Positions 25,334 to 34,005 of a DNA stretch of 52,320 nt are shown piece by piece. A model generated the notes under the pieces. The model was not told where the DNA came from, made no database searches, and was given only the letters and a program-made list of their open reading frames with translations. The translations under genes were made by a program, and so were the position numbers. The stretch's first letter is position 1. Every line of letters starts with the position of its first letter. Origin of the DNA: an uncultured Slackia sp. (lineage in GTDB: Bacteria > Actinomycetota > Coriobacteriia > Coriobacteriales > Eggerthellaceae); NCBI GenBank assembly GCA_934661005.1, contig CAKUIK010000013.1:1-52320 (forward strand). The letters are read 5' to 3'.

Positions 25334-25512
25334 GGCACACCTCCCCTACGCAAATCGTCGCTTCATTATACGCCGATGCAGCAGAGCAACCCAAAACGCC
25401 TCGCGCCCTGATCCACGAACGCCTGAAGCGCTACAAGGTGACGAGAGCGGGAAATGGAACAGATTGAAGCATGCGTCAAAGAAAAAGGCGCCCGCCGAAA
25501 TGAACTGCACCC

Positions 25513-25546
25513 CGAACTTGGACTGATTAATTGGGACCCAAGTTCG
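25513..25546. repeat. Small inverted repeat between hipA-like gene and accC
   Basis: CGAACTTGG (25513-25521) and CCAAGTTCG (25538-25546) form a 9-bp stem around a 16-base AT-rich loop. It may be an operator for the kinase gene or part of the accC end. Its role is unknown. Confidence 0.45.
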
Positions 25547-25581
25547 AGGGCTGCGGTTCAAACAGCGAGCGCCCTGCGGAA

Positions 25582-25612
25582 GCGAGCCAAAGAGACCCTC
25601 CCTTTGGCTCGC
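25582..25612 (-). terminator. Hairpin downstream of the biotin carboxylase gene
   Basis: GCGAGCCAAAG (25582-25592) pairs perfectly with CTTTGGCTCGC (25602-25612) around a nine-base loop, 14 bases past the stop at 25626. There is no strong T run, so termination may be partial. Confidence 0.6.
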
Positions 25613-25625
25613 AGCTTTGCTCGAT

Positions 25626-26969
25626 CTACAGACCCGTGACCTCGATGAAGTCGGTATGGGCTTCACCGCGCTGGAAGATCTCGTTTTCCAGCACCGCCTG
25701 GTGGAACGGAATCGTGGTCGCAATGCCTTCGATATTGAACTCCGAAAGCGCGCGGCGACCGCGGGCCAGAGCTTCGTCGCGATCGCGGCCCCACACGATG
25801 AGCTTTGCCACCATGGAGTCGTAGAACGGCGAGATGACCGAGCCCGACTGCACGTATGCCTCCACACGCACGCCCGGACCACCCGGAACGTCGAAGCGCG
25901 TGATAGTGCCGGGGCACGGACGGAAACCGTTTTCCGGGTCTTCCGCATTGATGCGGAACTCGATCGCATGTCCATTCGGCACGAACGGCGCCTCATCGGC
26001 GCAGCTCATAGGCTCGCCCGATGCGATGCGCAGCTGTTCTTTGATAATGTCGACGCCCGTGATTTGCTCGGTCACGGGATGTTCGACCTGCACGCGCGTG
26101 TTCATTTCCATGAAGTAGAACTTGCCGTCGTTGTCGAGCAAGAACTCGATGGTGCCCGCATTGCGATAGTCGACCGCACGCACCGCCTTGACGGCAGCCA
26201 CAGCCATATTGCGACGCAGCGACTCATCGAGCGCAGGCGACGGGGCCTCTTCGAGCAGCTTCTGATGGCGACGCTGAATGGAGCAGTCGCGCTCACACAG
26301 GGCGATTTGGTGGCCGAAGTCATCGGCAAGCACCTGAATCTCAACGTGGCGCGGGCGCAACACGAGCTTCTCGATGTACACGTCGTCGTTTGCAAACGCG
26401 GCCTTAGCCTCGGCTTTTGCCGCCATGAACGCGTCGGCAAGCTCTTCGGGGGCATGTACTTCGCGCATGCCCTTACCGCCGCCGCCGGCAGATGCCTTGA
26501 TAAGCACGGGATAGCCGACGCGCTCGGCGAACTCGCGCGCGTCTTCGACGCTTTCGACCACGCCATCGGAGCCGGGAACCGTGGGCACGCCGCACGTCAT
26601 CATGGTTTCGCGCGCCGCAGCCTTATCGCCCATGCGGTCGATGCATTCGGGAGCAGGGCCAATGAATACCAAATCATTGTCGGCGCATGCGCGGGCGAAA
26701 TCGGAATTCTCAGCCAAGAAGCCATAGCCCGGATGCACAGCCTGGCAGCCCGTAGTGGTTGCCGCAGCAATGATGTTCGCCATATTCAAATATGACTTGC
26801 CAGCAGGAGCCGGGCCAATGCACACGGCTTCGTCGGCATAGCGAACAGGCAGCGTGTCTTTGTCGGCCGTGGAATACACCGCGACTGTTTTCACGCCCAG
26901 CTCGCGGGCGGCGCGCATAATGCGCAACGCCACTTCGCCGCGGTTGGCGACAAGGATTTTGTCGAACAT
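25626..26969 (-). CDS. accC: Biotin carboxylase subunit (pyruvate/acyl-CoA carboxylase)
   Basis: 447 residues, an ATP-grasp enzyme that carboxylates biotin with bicarbonate. It shows ILVANRGEVALRI at the start, KASAGGGGKGMREV (ATP loop), MEMNTRVQVEHPVTE (catalytic Glu and Arg) and the C-terminal biotin carboxylase domain. It begins 3 bases after the stop of the carboxyltransferase/BCCP fusion, so the two are coupled and probably form one enzyme. With an oxaloacetate/pyruvate-type carboxyltransferase as partner, the complex is likelier to be pyruvate carboxylase (subunit A) than acetyl-CoA carboxylase. The symbol is by sequence family only. Confidence 0.9.
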   Translation of the reverse strand: MFDKILVANRGEVALRIMRAARELGVKTVAVYSTADKDTLPVRYADEAVCIGPAPAGKSYLNMANIIAAATTTGCQAVHPGYGFLAENSDFARACADNDLVFIGPAPECIDRMGDKAAARETMMTCGVPTVPGSDGVVESVEDAREFAERVGYPVLIKASAGGGGKGMREVHAPEELADAFMAAKAEAKAAFANDDVYIEKLVLRPRHVEIQVLADDFGHQIALCERDCSIQRRHQKLLEEAPSPALDESLRRNMAVAAVKAVRAVDYRNAGTIEFLLDNDGKFYFMEMNTRVQVEHPVTEQITGVDIIKEQLRIASGEPMSCADEAPFVPNGHAIEFRINAEDPENGFRPCPGTITRFDVPGGPGVRVEAYVQSGSVISPFYDSMVAKLIVWGRDRDEALARGRRALSEFNIEGIATTIPFHQAVLENEIFQRGEAHTDFIEVTGL

Positions 26970-26972
26970 GCC

Positions 26973-28859
26973 TTACGCCCCTTCGCCCGCGACGGCCTGG
27001 CCGTGCGGCTCAATCCAGAACAGCGGAGTGCCGAACTCAACAGGCTCGGAATCTTCCACGCAAATTTCGCGGACGGTGCCCATCTCGGGAGCAGAGATCT
27101 CGTTCATGAGTTTCATAGCCTCAACGATGCACAGCGTCTCGCCCGCAGCAACCTCGTCGCCCACCTTCACAAAGGCCGAAGCGCCAGGCTGGGGAGCGGC
27201 ATAGAACGTGCCGACCATGGGGGCGTTCACGCATACCCAGTTGGCCGGATGCGCAGCAGCCGCGGGAGCCGCAGCAGGCGCGGCAGCGGGAGCGGCGACC
27301 GGGGCAGCGGCAGCGACGGGAGCCGCCGCAACGGGAGCGGCAGCAGCGGGCATGGAACCAGGCATGCGAACATTGATGCGCATTCCGTCTTCCTCGACGG
27401 AAATCTCGCCAACGCCCGATTCCTCAACGACCTTCAGCAGTTCGCGAATCTGGTTGATATCCACGTAATCGTCCTCCTTGGTAAGGCTGGATTCGTTCTC
27501 CAGCAAGAATTCAACTTTCTCGGTTGCGCGGTGCTTCGAGAGGAACGTGCGCGCCTCGTTCGGGAACAGGGCATACATGAGCACGTCTTCTTCGCTCTTC
27601 GCCAAATCGCCGATTTCCTCGGCGAGCTCGTCGAACGTCGTGGTGTTCAACGACGCGGGCGAAACATCGGGCGGCAGCACTTCGGAATTGCCGACAACCT
27701 TCTGATAGATCGCGGGATCGATGGGGCCCGGCGCCTTGCCGTAGTAGCCGCACAGGTAATCTTTCATTTCCTTGGAAACGACACTCCAGCGCGAGCCGGT
27801 GAGCACGTTGAACACGGCCTGCGTGCCAACAATCTGGCTCATGGGCGTCACGAGCGGCGGGAAGCCGACCTCGGCACGCACGCGCGGAATCTCACGAATA
27901 ACTTCGTCAAGGCGATCGGTCGCCTTCTGAATCTCAAGCTGGCCCATGAGGTTGGACATCATGCCGCCAGGAATCTGGTGGGAGTACACCTTCATGTGAG
28001 TGAGCGAAGAGACGCCGCGGTTATAGTGGCCGCGTTTGCGCACCTCTTCCCAATACTCGGCGATTTCGAACAGCAGCTCAAGATCGTAGCCCGTGTCGTA
28101 ACGGCTTTCCTGCAGAGCGGCAACAATCGTCTCGACCGCAGGGTGAGAGTTGCCAAATGCGAGCGGCGCGCTCGCGGTATCGCAAATCGCAGCGCCCGCC
28201 TCGGCCGCCTTGATAATGTTCATAGGAGCCATGCCGCCAACATAGTGCGTATGCACGTGCACCGGCAAGCCGATTTCAGCATTGAACGCCTTCACGAGAC
28301 GCTCGGTGCGATATGGGGTAAGCAGGCCAGCCATGTCTTTGATGGCAATAGAGTCGGCGCCCAAATCCTTCAGCTTCTGTGCGTATTCCAAAAAGCCATC
28401 GAGCGTATGCACAGGCGACACCGTATAAGAGATAGCGCCCTCAAACCAACCGCCGCACGCCTTAATGGCCTCGGCGTTGTCAACGACGTTGCGGATGTCG
28501 TTCAATGCGTCAAACACGCGGAACACCTGAATGCCATCTTTTTTTGCGCAGGCAATAAAGCGGTTCACGATGTCTTTGGAATAATGCTTGTAGCCCACCA
28601 AGTTCTGGCCGCGCGAAAGCATGGCCAAATCGGTGTTAGGCATATGCGCCTTGATGGAACGCAAACGCTCCCACGGGTTTTCGTCGAGAAAACGCAAACA
28701 CGTGTCGAACGTCGCACCGCCCCACGCCTCAACAGCCCAATACCCTACTTTGTCCATCTTCGGCAAGATGGGCAGCATGTCGCCAAGCGACATACGGGTA
28801 GCCCACAAGCTCTGCTGGCCGTCGCGAATGGTGGTATCCATCAATTGCAAACCAGGCAT
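26973..28859 (-). CDS. Carboxyltransferase (OadA/PycB-like) fused to an AccB-type biotin carrier
   Basis: 628 residues in three parts. Residues 1-300 are an HMGL-like TIM barrel with MDTTIRDGQQSLWATR, ATFDTCLRFL, IAIKDMAGLL and VHVHTHYVGG (metal histidines). Residues 300-450 are the conserved OadA/PYC C-terminal domain. From 466 comes a module like a whole AccB protein: the helical start VDINQIRELLKVVEESG, a Pro/Ala linker (about 499-538) and a biotinyl domain with VEAMKLMNE (biotin on K583). It should transfer CO2 from biotin to pyruvate (or the reverse). No OadB membrane pump is present, so a soluble pyruvate carboxylase is the best reading. The ATG has GAGAGGTGA upstream. Confidence 0.9.
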   Translation of the reverse strand: MPGLQLMDTTIRDGQQSLWATRMSLGDMLPILPKMDKVGYWAVEAWGGATFDTCLRFLDENPWERLRSIKAHMPNTDLAMLSRGQNLVGYKHYSKDIVNRFIACAKKDGIQVFRVFDALNDIRNVVDNAEAIKACGGWFEGAISYTVSPVHTLDGFLEYAQKLKDLGADSIAIKDMAGLLTPYRTERLVKAFNAEIGLPVHVHTHYVGGMAPMNIIKAAEAGAAICDTASAPLAFGNSHPAVETIVAALQESRYDTGYDLELLFEIAEYWEEVRKRGHYNRGVSSLTHMKVYSHQIPGGMMSNLMGQLEIQKATDRLDEVIREIPRVRAEVGFPPLVTPMSQIVGTQAVFNVLTGSRWSVVSKEMKDYLCGYYGKAPGPIDPAIYQKVVGNSEVLPPDVSPASLNTTTFDELAEEIGDLAKSEEDVLMYALFPNEARTFLSKHRATEKVEFLLENESSLTKEDDYVDINQIRELLKVVEESGVGEISVEEDGMRINVRMPGSMPAAAAPVAAAPVAAAAPVAAPAAAPAAAPAAAAHPANWVCVNAPMVGTFYAAPQPGASAFVKVGDEVAAGETLCIVEAMKLMNEISAPEMGTVREICVEDSEPVEFGTPLFWIEPHGQAVAGEGA

Positions 28860-29144
28860 GCTTCACCTCTCACTTTCCCTATAAGGCCGCGCATGTGCAC
28901 GGCAGCATGAAAGCGGCCGTCGGATGCGCGCTGCTTCACGCGGACCCGACGCCCGCTTACAAACATATTTACATTCCGAAACCCCCAGAATGACGTCTAT
29001 AGTATACCGAGCCTGATTGCCGAATTCTCTCGTCAAACAGGCATACGGTCGAACTAAGCCGCTCAAGCACTATATCGCGCGATAGTGCCCTTTGTCGAGA
29101 CGATTACGGCCACGTTACACTTTAGAAAAGAAAGAAACATAAAG

Positions 29145-29256
29145 AGCGGGCCAAACAGGCAGTAGTGCTTATCAATACGGGCAGTTGCAAGACAAGCCGA
29201 CGCAGCTGGAAGCAAAAACGAACAGGCTGCAAGCGAAGATGGGGCGCCGACTCTAG
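29145..29256 (+). pseudogene. Possible coiled-coil gene relic
   Basis: One frame without a start codon reads AYQYGQLQDKPTQLEAKTNR then LQAKMGRRL and a stop at 29256. Leu and Gln spacing suggests a coiled coil, of the kind found in many transposases. It is short and unsupported by other evidence, so it may be chance. Confidence 0.15.
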
Positions 29257-29583
29257 CTAAAGGGCAAGCATGCGCCCGCGACCAAAGAGAGAGCCCGAAC
29301 CCACAATCGCACGGCTTTCAACTTAGTTGCTCGGTCACTCTTGCCAGCTAGCCGCGAAGGTTCACGCACACCAGCAAGTTAACGGGACTCGCATTTTTGC
29401 CGGCAGCCTAGCAAATTCCGGGCCCCGCCAACAAGCCGGCCGAGCCCGACCTCCGTCGAAAAGCCGCCAAAGCCGTATGCCCGTCAGAAAAGCGTCAGGA
29501 CTATACGCCGGCCAGCAAATTGCCGGTTCTGCGCGCGTTACGCCACCTCAACCTCCGAAGCCATCCGCCCAGTTGGTACCATT

Positions 29584-29816
29584 CAAAACTCGCCAGCGTA
29601 AAGCAATCCGCCCAAAAGTGACAAAAGTTGCGAATTCGGGGGCGTGCGAGCCAATGAATGTCTTCCGTGCCACCTCATAACCCCAGTTCACGATTGATTG
29701 ATACGTTTTCCACGAAGAGCGACCAGGGGCCACAACGCTCATTCCTCCTAAAAAGCGACGCTTTAAGCCCCCGAATTCGCAACTTTTGTCACTTTTCACG
29801 ATTTTCTTTTACGCTG
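29584..29816. repeat. Palindromic repeat element, copy A
   Basis: Left arm 29594-29643 and right arm 29767-29816 are 50 bases each; their inner 30 bp (GCCCCCGAATTCGCAACTTT and on) are exactly complementary, as are the outer 9 bp (CAGCGTAAA/TTTACGCTG). The middle is 123 bases. Copy B at 39139-39370 has the same arms and a middle about 60% alike. The ten bases left of the arm (CAAAACTCGC) are also shared, so the unit starts at 29584. It has no gene inside. Confidence 0.85.
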
Positions 29817-30044
29817 AGAGCCTTGCGTCGAAGCCGATACCGCAACCCCGCTTGCGCAGGGCGGACTTTAGCCCGTCCAAACCCAATCGCCGAGCCAGTT
29901 GCGACGCCGCATCGGCCGCAAGGCTGGACCGATCACAAAGCTTAATCGCTTACAGCGCCAAATCGCCCGCGAAGCAAAGCCAGTTAAAGTGTCCGATCGG
30001 GTGCGTCGCTCGATCGACCATGGTGCCAGACCGGCTTCGGCATC

Positions 30045-30075
30045 AGGAACCAGGAACCAGGAACCAGGAACCAGG
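30045..30075. repeat. 7-bp tandem repeat
   Basis: AGGAACC occurs four times head to tail (30045-30072), followed by a partial AGG. It lies in non-coding DNA and could vary in length by slippage. No frame or promoter depends visibly on it. Confidence 0.8.
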
Positions 30076-30195
30076 TTAAATCGGCCGTGGCGCTGGATAG
30101 ACCGCGACATCGCACCCGGTCCGATTGGAACTAGCCGAAAGCCCCCGCGAATTCCCAGCGACAAACGAGACCAAGGCGCAGCCCCGCAAACATAA

Positions 30196-30232
30196 CATGT
30201 GCCGCGATGGCCGAAAGCCGTCGCGGCACATG
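30196..30232 (-). terminator. 16-bp hairpin after the zinc-ribbon gene
   Basis: CATGTGCCGCGATGGC (30196-30211) pairs with GCCGTCGCGGCACATG (30217-30232), one T-G wobble, loop CGAAA. It lies 25 bases past the stop at 30257. The minus-strand tail TTATGTTTGC is only moderately T-rich. It is probably a terminator. Confidence 0.65.
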
Positions 30233-30256
30233 ATCGAATTGACATCTTGGGCGAGG

Positions 30257-31705
30257 TTAATCGCCATTCTTTTCAATGCGGCGACGAGTCTCGTATTCAC
30301 GCACGAAATGCTCGCTCTCGTCGGTTAGATTCAAACCCTCGAGAGACCGATAAGCCTGCGCGTCACTCGCCACTTCGGCTGTCTTCATTTGGTTATAGAA
30401 AACGATGCACACAAATCCCGCAACCACTGCGGGAATCACGCCATCGACAAACACGCTCGTCAAGGTTTCCTCAAATTGAAACACCCCAACGTCGAGACCA
30501 AACAACACCGCAGCGAGCACGACGAAAATGCCGAAGAACCACGCCGCCACCTTGAGCTTTGCAACGGGCAAATCGCCAACGAATCGACCTGTTTGTCCAT
30601 TCATGGCGAATAGGTAATCATTGCCCTCCCACGTGGTATGCAGCATCCACACCGGAAGAAGCGCCTGCACGCAACCCGTCATCTGTGTCGTGGAGTGCAC
30701 GATTCCCGTATCGACGTAATCGTAGCCCGTAATCGTTGCGCGCAAATCGTGCTCGAAGGAATGGCGCATGCGCTCTTCGGCGCGGCTGGAGCACGCTTTC
30801 GAATCTTCATCGTAGCGCTCGGCAACATACCCCGGCAAATAGGCGACCGAAAACGGCTTCATCTCGTCGAAATCGTAGGGTTCAATGGCGTCCATGTGCC
30901 CATCAGGCATTTTCGCCGAGCCGTCGACGGGAACCCGCTCAAACTCCAAATCGCCCGCACGATACGCCTCGTAAACGGTCGTGCGCGTAACTTCCTCATC
31001 GCCCGAACGGTACGTGCGCTCATTGCGGCACTCGAAAGTACCACTCCCCTCAACCGAGCCGTCATAAAGCCAGAATGGCACATATACGCCCTGGATATGC
31101 TCAACCTTGTTCGCATCGATGAACTTCTTCGGCAGGAACTTCTTTCCCTTGTAGTAGTCGTTCAGGGCCGCGACCGCAGCTTGCTTATCGAGCTTGAACG
31201 GCACCACGCCATCGGGGCGTGCCATGTCGACGAACGCGCCCGGGGCCACTGCGGGGTTGCCGCAATATGGGCATTCCGAAACCGCAGTCGTTGCATCGCA
31301 CGTAATCTCCGCGCCGCACGACGAACACGTCATCGAATGCAGGCCGTCACGCTCGCCCTCGTTCCACGACGCTCGCGAGAGAAACGACGCAATGGCTTCA
31401 TTACCCTCGCTCGCATGGCCGCTTGTCGCGGCAGCGGCATTCAGCACATCCTCGGTTAATGCCACCGCAGCGCCATCGATTGCGCCCATGGCTTCAAACG
31501 CGCTCATCTCACCGGAAGCCGCACGCTCGGCCGCGGCCACCGCCGAAGCATCGGCCTTAGACTGTTTGGCGGCATAGTGCGCCTCAATTTGCGCAACCTC
31601 AAAAGAGCTTTCGCAGTAGTCGCAGACCATGAGGCCTTTCGACTCGGAAAAATGCAGGGGTCCACCACATGCGGGGCATTGGTAGTTCACCGATTCGACA
31701 GCCAT
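30257..31705 (-). CDS. Zinc-ribbon membrane protein, YdjG-like
   Basis: 482 residues. A TFIIB-type zinc ribbon opens it (YQCPACGGPL, C10/C13, and MVCDYC, C28/C31). A helical Ala-rich linker follows, then a second zinc finger (MTCSSCGAEI ... CPYCGNP, about 125-150), a roughly 230-residue globular domain with the recurring YVPFWLYDG segment, and two membrane helices near the C-terminus (AAWFFGIFVVLAAVLFG and VIPAVVAGFVCIVFY). The layout is like Bacillus YdjG, which is encoded with an SPFH protein (YdjI); such a protein is encoded here at 37449. It may help anchor an envelope-stress complex. AAGGAG precedes the ATG. Confidence 0.8.
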   Translation of the reverse strand: MAVESVNYQCPACGGPLHFSESKGLMVCDYCESSFEVAQIEAHYAAKQSKADASAVAAAERAASGEMSAFEAMGAIDGAAVALTEDVLNAAAATSGHASEGNEAIASFLSRASWNEGERDGLHSMTCSSCGAEITCDATTAVSECPYCGNPAVAPGAFVDMARPDGVVPFKLDKQAAVAALNDYYKGKKFLPKKFIDANKVEHIQGVYVPFWLYDGSVEGSGTFECRNERTYRSGDEEVTRTTVYEAYRAGDLEFERVPVDGSAKMPDGHMDAIEPYDFDEMKPFSVAYLPGYVAERYDEDSKACSSRAEERMRHSFEHDLRATITGYDYVDTGIVHSTTQMTGCVQALLPVWMLHTTWEGNDYLFAMNGQTGRFVGDLPVAKLKVAAWFFGIFVVLAAVLFGLDVGVFQFEETLTSVFVDGVIPAVVAGFVCIVFYNQMKTAEVASDAQAYRSLEGLNLTDESEHFVREYETRRRIEKNGD

Positions 31706-31883
31706 GAGAACTCCTTTCTCGCTTCAAGAACAGGGTCGCGCAAAACACCTCTCCCCATCACTCCCCATTGGCCCAAAATATGCCTCCAACATGGCCCACT
31801 CGACTCAAAGTCGCCTATGGATCACAGCGAATCTACCACCTATCGAGAGGTGAGTCAGCGCGATGCAGACGCAGACAAAACGA

Positions 31884-31917
31884 AAGGAGCTTGCAGCCGA
31901 ACAGCTGCAGGCTCCTT
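31884..31917 (-). terminator. Terminator of the small lipoprotein gene
   Basis: AAGGAGC and TGCAGC (31884-31897) pair with GCTGCA and GCTCCTT (31904-31917), with one T-G position. On the minus strand TTTCGTTTTG follows. Confidence 0.7.
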
Positions 31918-31951
31918 CTTATCCGCTATTCAGTTGGCGTTTTGCAATCGG

Positions 31952-32362
31952 CTATTTGCCCGCATCAGCCTCGACGCGCACGAAGGACATGGAGTCGCCG
32001 CCCGCTTCAAGCGTGATGGTGTTGTCGGCAAGCTTGCCGGTCGTGGTGTCGCCCTCGATGGTCACATCGAGCTCAGTCGCGCTCTTCGGCTCCCAAGAAA
32101 CGTCCATAGCCTCGTCGAACATGACGAGCGAACCAGTGCCGTCTTCATTCAGCGTAAGGGTCACCGTCATACCGAAGGTCTCCATGAGCGCGATGTCGTC
32201 TTCGCTCATCGCTTCGCCGTTTTCGGTCATGCCGGAAAGTTTCCAATCGCCCGTGAAGTTCTTGGTGTAGTCGGCGCCATCACCGCCACCGCAGCCAACA
32301 AGGCCCAGGCACAGCGCGAATACGGCGGCAATTGCGATTGCGATTTTCGTGGTACGTTTCAT
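31952..32362 (-). CDS. Small lipoprotein, lipocalin-like
   Basis: 136 residues with a lipoprotein signal peptide, MKRTTKIAIAIAAVFALCLG and lipobox LVGC, then GGGD. The mature part has the pattern GDWKLSGM ... TVTLTLNEDGTGSLVMFD ... MDVSWEPKS ... ITLEAGGDSMSFVRV, the short beta strands expected of a small lipocalin-like barrel. It is anchored outside. The start at 32362 has AGGAAG upstream; the frame's earlier start at 32563 lies inside the next gene. It is probably cotranscribed with the DUF4428 gene 37 bases upstream. The ligand is unknown. Confidence 0.8.
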   Translation of the reverse strand: MKRTTKIAIAIAAVFALCLGLVGCGGGDGADYTKNFTGDWKLSGMTENGEAMSEDDIALMETFGMTVTLTLNEDGTGSLVMFDEAMDVSWEPKSATELDVTIEGDTTTGKLADNTITLEAGGDSMSFVRVEADAGK

Positions 32363-32399
32363 TGTTCCACTTCCTTTCTTGGGTTCCTCCCCTTGTAAC

Positions 32400-33134
32400 T
32401 TATGCGCCCATGGCGCCGCCGCAGTATTCGCAGCGCCCAGAAGCATCTGGCGTGGTGGTGGCCCCGCAGAACGGGCATGTACGCGCCACCTTGGGGGCCG
32501 AAGCGGCCGCCGCGGCCTCTCGCGTGGTCTCGCGAAGCTCGGTGAGCGCAGCGCGAATCTCATTCGCCTGGCGCTCAGCTTCGCGATATTCGACCGAATT
32601 GCGTTCCTCGATGCGCGATCCGTTCACCTTGAACGTAATGCTGTCGTAATACGGCACGTTCACGTGAATGGTGAGGTACACGTCGTAATCGATGTCGTAG
32701 CGCGGCGGATCGTAATCGCGCTCTTCGCCGTCGGAGTCTTTCCAGTGCAGCTCGGTACGAGATTCGCGAATCTCGCTATCGCAACCGGTGACCTGCGAAA
32801 AATCGAGCACATCGGGATTCGCCTCACGCCAGCGAGAGTTGCGCGTCACAATGAAGCGACCGGCGTCCTCGTCCAGAACCACCTTCATATCGTTGCCCAG
32901 CGTTCGCGTGGGATTGAATTGCGCAACGCGCTGCTGGTTTGCCTCGCGCCAATCAAGCTGCTCGCGAATCTGATCGACCGTCGAACGACGACGATCGGAA
33001 AACCACGGCGAGAGTTTCGAGGCGCATTCCTTGCAAAGGTTGCCGTCTTCAAGCTTTTTGTTGCCCAAAAGGCCGATCTCGCCGCCGCAGATGTCGCAGT
33101 TCTTCTTTTCGAACATCTTTCCGAAAAGCCCCAT
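32400..33134 (-). CDS. DUF4428-type protein with C-terminal zinc ribbon
   Basis: 245 residues. The N-terminus KNCDICGGEIGLLGNKKLED is a DUF4428 zinc domain (C13, C16, C34, C37). A mixed middle region contains a short DYDPPRYDIDYDVYLTIHV strand, then a Glu/Ala-rich helix and a second zinc ribbon, CPFCGATTTPDASGRCEYC, at the end. No membrane segment or signal is seen, so it is cytoplasmic. The start at 33134 has GGGAGG before it; the frame's longer start at 33302 is rejected. It belongs to a run of zinc-ribbon genes around the SPFH gene. Function unknown. Confidence 0.8.
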   Translation of the reverse strand: MGLFGKMFEKKNCDICGGEIGLLGNKKLEDGNLCKECASKLSPWFSDRRRSTVDQIREQLDWREANQQRVAQFNPTRTLGNDMKVVLDEDAGRFIVTRNSRWREANPDVLDFSQVTGCDSEIRESRTELHWKDSDGEERDYDPPRYDIDYDVYLTIHVNVPYYDSITFKVNGSRIEERNSVEYREAERQANEIRAALTELRETTREAAAAASAPKVARTCPFCGATTTPDASGRCEYCGGAMGA

Positions 33135-33208
33135 CAGAAGCCTCCCATCACTCGTGTTGGCAGATTCAATGTCGTTCTTTCTGATCTCATGATGCCCCGC
33201 ATTGCGCG

Positions 33209-33249
33209 CAGAAAGAAGTGCCCCGCGGCCCAAGGAAGGCGGCGGGGCA
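33209..33249 (-). terminator. Hairpin downstream of the response regulator gene
   Basis: TGCCCCGC (33219-33226) pairs with GCGGGGCA (33242-33249) with further GGC/GCC pairs inside. The minus-strand tail is CTTCTTTC. It separates the three-gene sensory operon from the DUF4428 gene. Confidence 0.6.
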
Positions 33250-33369
33250 TGGACGTTTGTCTCTAAGGTTGGGTCGATTATGCGATAGGCGCACACCCAC
33301 ATCAGCGCATTTCAGAATCGAGCGCGCAAACCATGCGATTGAACTGGGATTTCTCGAATACCGTTGCGG

Positions 33370-34005
33370 CTATTCCCCATTGGCGCCCTTTGTCATGCTC
33401 GGAACAATGAGGCCCGTCGACACCGCATGCACCGCAAGACGCAAGATATTGTCGTATCCGGTTTTGGCGAGAATCTCGGAAATATGGCGCTTCACGGTTC
33501 CCTCGCTCAAATACAACTCGGCGGCGATTTCCTTGCGCGTCTTCGTTTCGCACACCAAACGCAAAATCGCAAGCTCGGTATCGGTGAGCTGCGCCGCATC
33601 GGAGAAAATGCTTTGCTGCGCCAAGGGGAAGGTGGAATATCCCTCGACCGTCGAGCGAATGATGCCCAAAAGCTCGGTGGTACCCACATTTTTATAGACG
33701 AAGCTGTCAACGCCCGCCGTGCGCGCTTGCTCAACGAACGTGATTTCGGGCATGCCCGTCATAATCACGACCTTCACCTCGGGATGCGCCTCCTTGATCT
33801 TGCGCGCCGCGACAATGCCGCTCGAGTCGTTTTCGGTGCACACATCGAGCAGCGCGCATGTCGCACCGCTGCGCTCAAGGGCTTCCAGGGCTTCGGCGGC
33901 GTCGCCCAGCGAAGCAACCACTTCCATATCGCTTTGAGTATTTATGGCACACGCGAGCGAATCACGCAACATGGCTTGATCCTCAACAATCATGAGCTTG
34001 ATCAT
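33370..34005 (-). CDS. NarL/LuxR-family response regulator
   Basis: 211 residues: a receiver domain (MIVEDQAMLRDSL, phospho-acceptor D54 in ALLDVCTEND, Lys in DSFVYKNVG) and a C-terminal LuxR helix-turn-helix (LTDTELAILRLVCETKTRKE, LSEGTVKRHISEILAKTGY). The usual Thr/Ser of the receiver switch is in VVIMTGMP. It overlaps the kinase gene's end by 4 bases (34002-34005), so both are translated together and are partners. It is the last gene of the three-gene operon. Confidence 0.92.
   Translation of the reverse strand: MIKLMIVEDQAMLRDSLACAINTQSDMEVVASLGDAAEALEALERSGATCALLDVCTENDSSGIVAARKIKEAHPEVKVVIMTGMPEITFVEQARTAGVDSFVYKNVGTTELLGIIRSTVEGYSTFPLAQQSIFSDAAQLTDTELAILRLVCETKTRKEIAAELYLSEGTVKRHISEILAKTGYDNILRLAVHAVSTGLIVPSMTKGANGE

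Larger units (their letters stand above)
28860..30256. other. Long non-coding region with repeats
   Basis: 1.4 kb without a convincing gene. In order it holds the upstream region of the carboxylase genes (minus-strand TATACT at 29006-29001), a short dyad near 29072-29093 (GCACTAT ... ATAGTGC), a possible coiled-coil relic at about 29145-29256, the palindromic element at 29584-29816, a tract of loosely repeating words (CATCGGCC, AATCGCC) to 30040, a 7-bp tandem repeat at 30045-30075 and the 16-bp hairpin at 30196-30232. Confidence 0.6.

Noticed and set aside
27003..28910. A 635-residue plus-strand frame opposite the carboxyltransferase
   Set aside because: Antisense shadow of a high-GC gene; no family similarity.
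30045..30075. CRISPR-like repeat
   Set aside because: The units are 7 bp and contiguous without spacers; no cas genes are nearby.
29867..30245. Frames of 97-125 residues in the repeat tract
   Set aside because: Composition follows the repeated words; they include the AGGAACC repeat and have no ribosome site.
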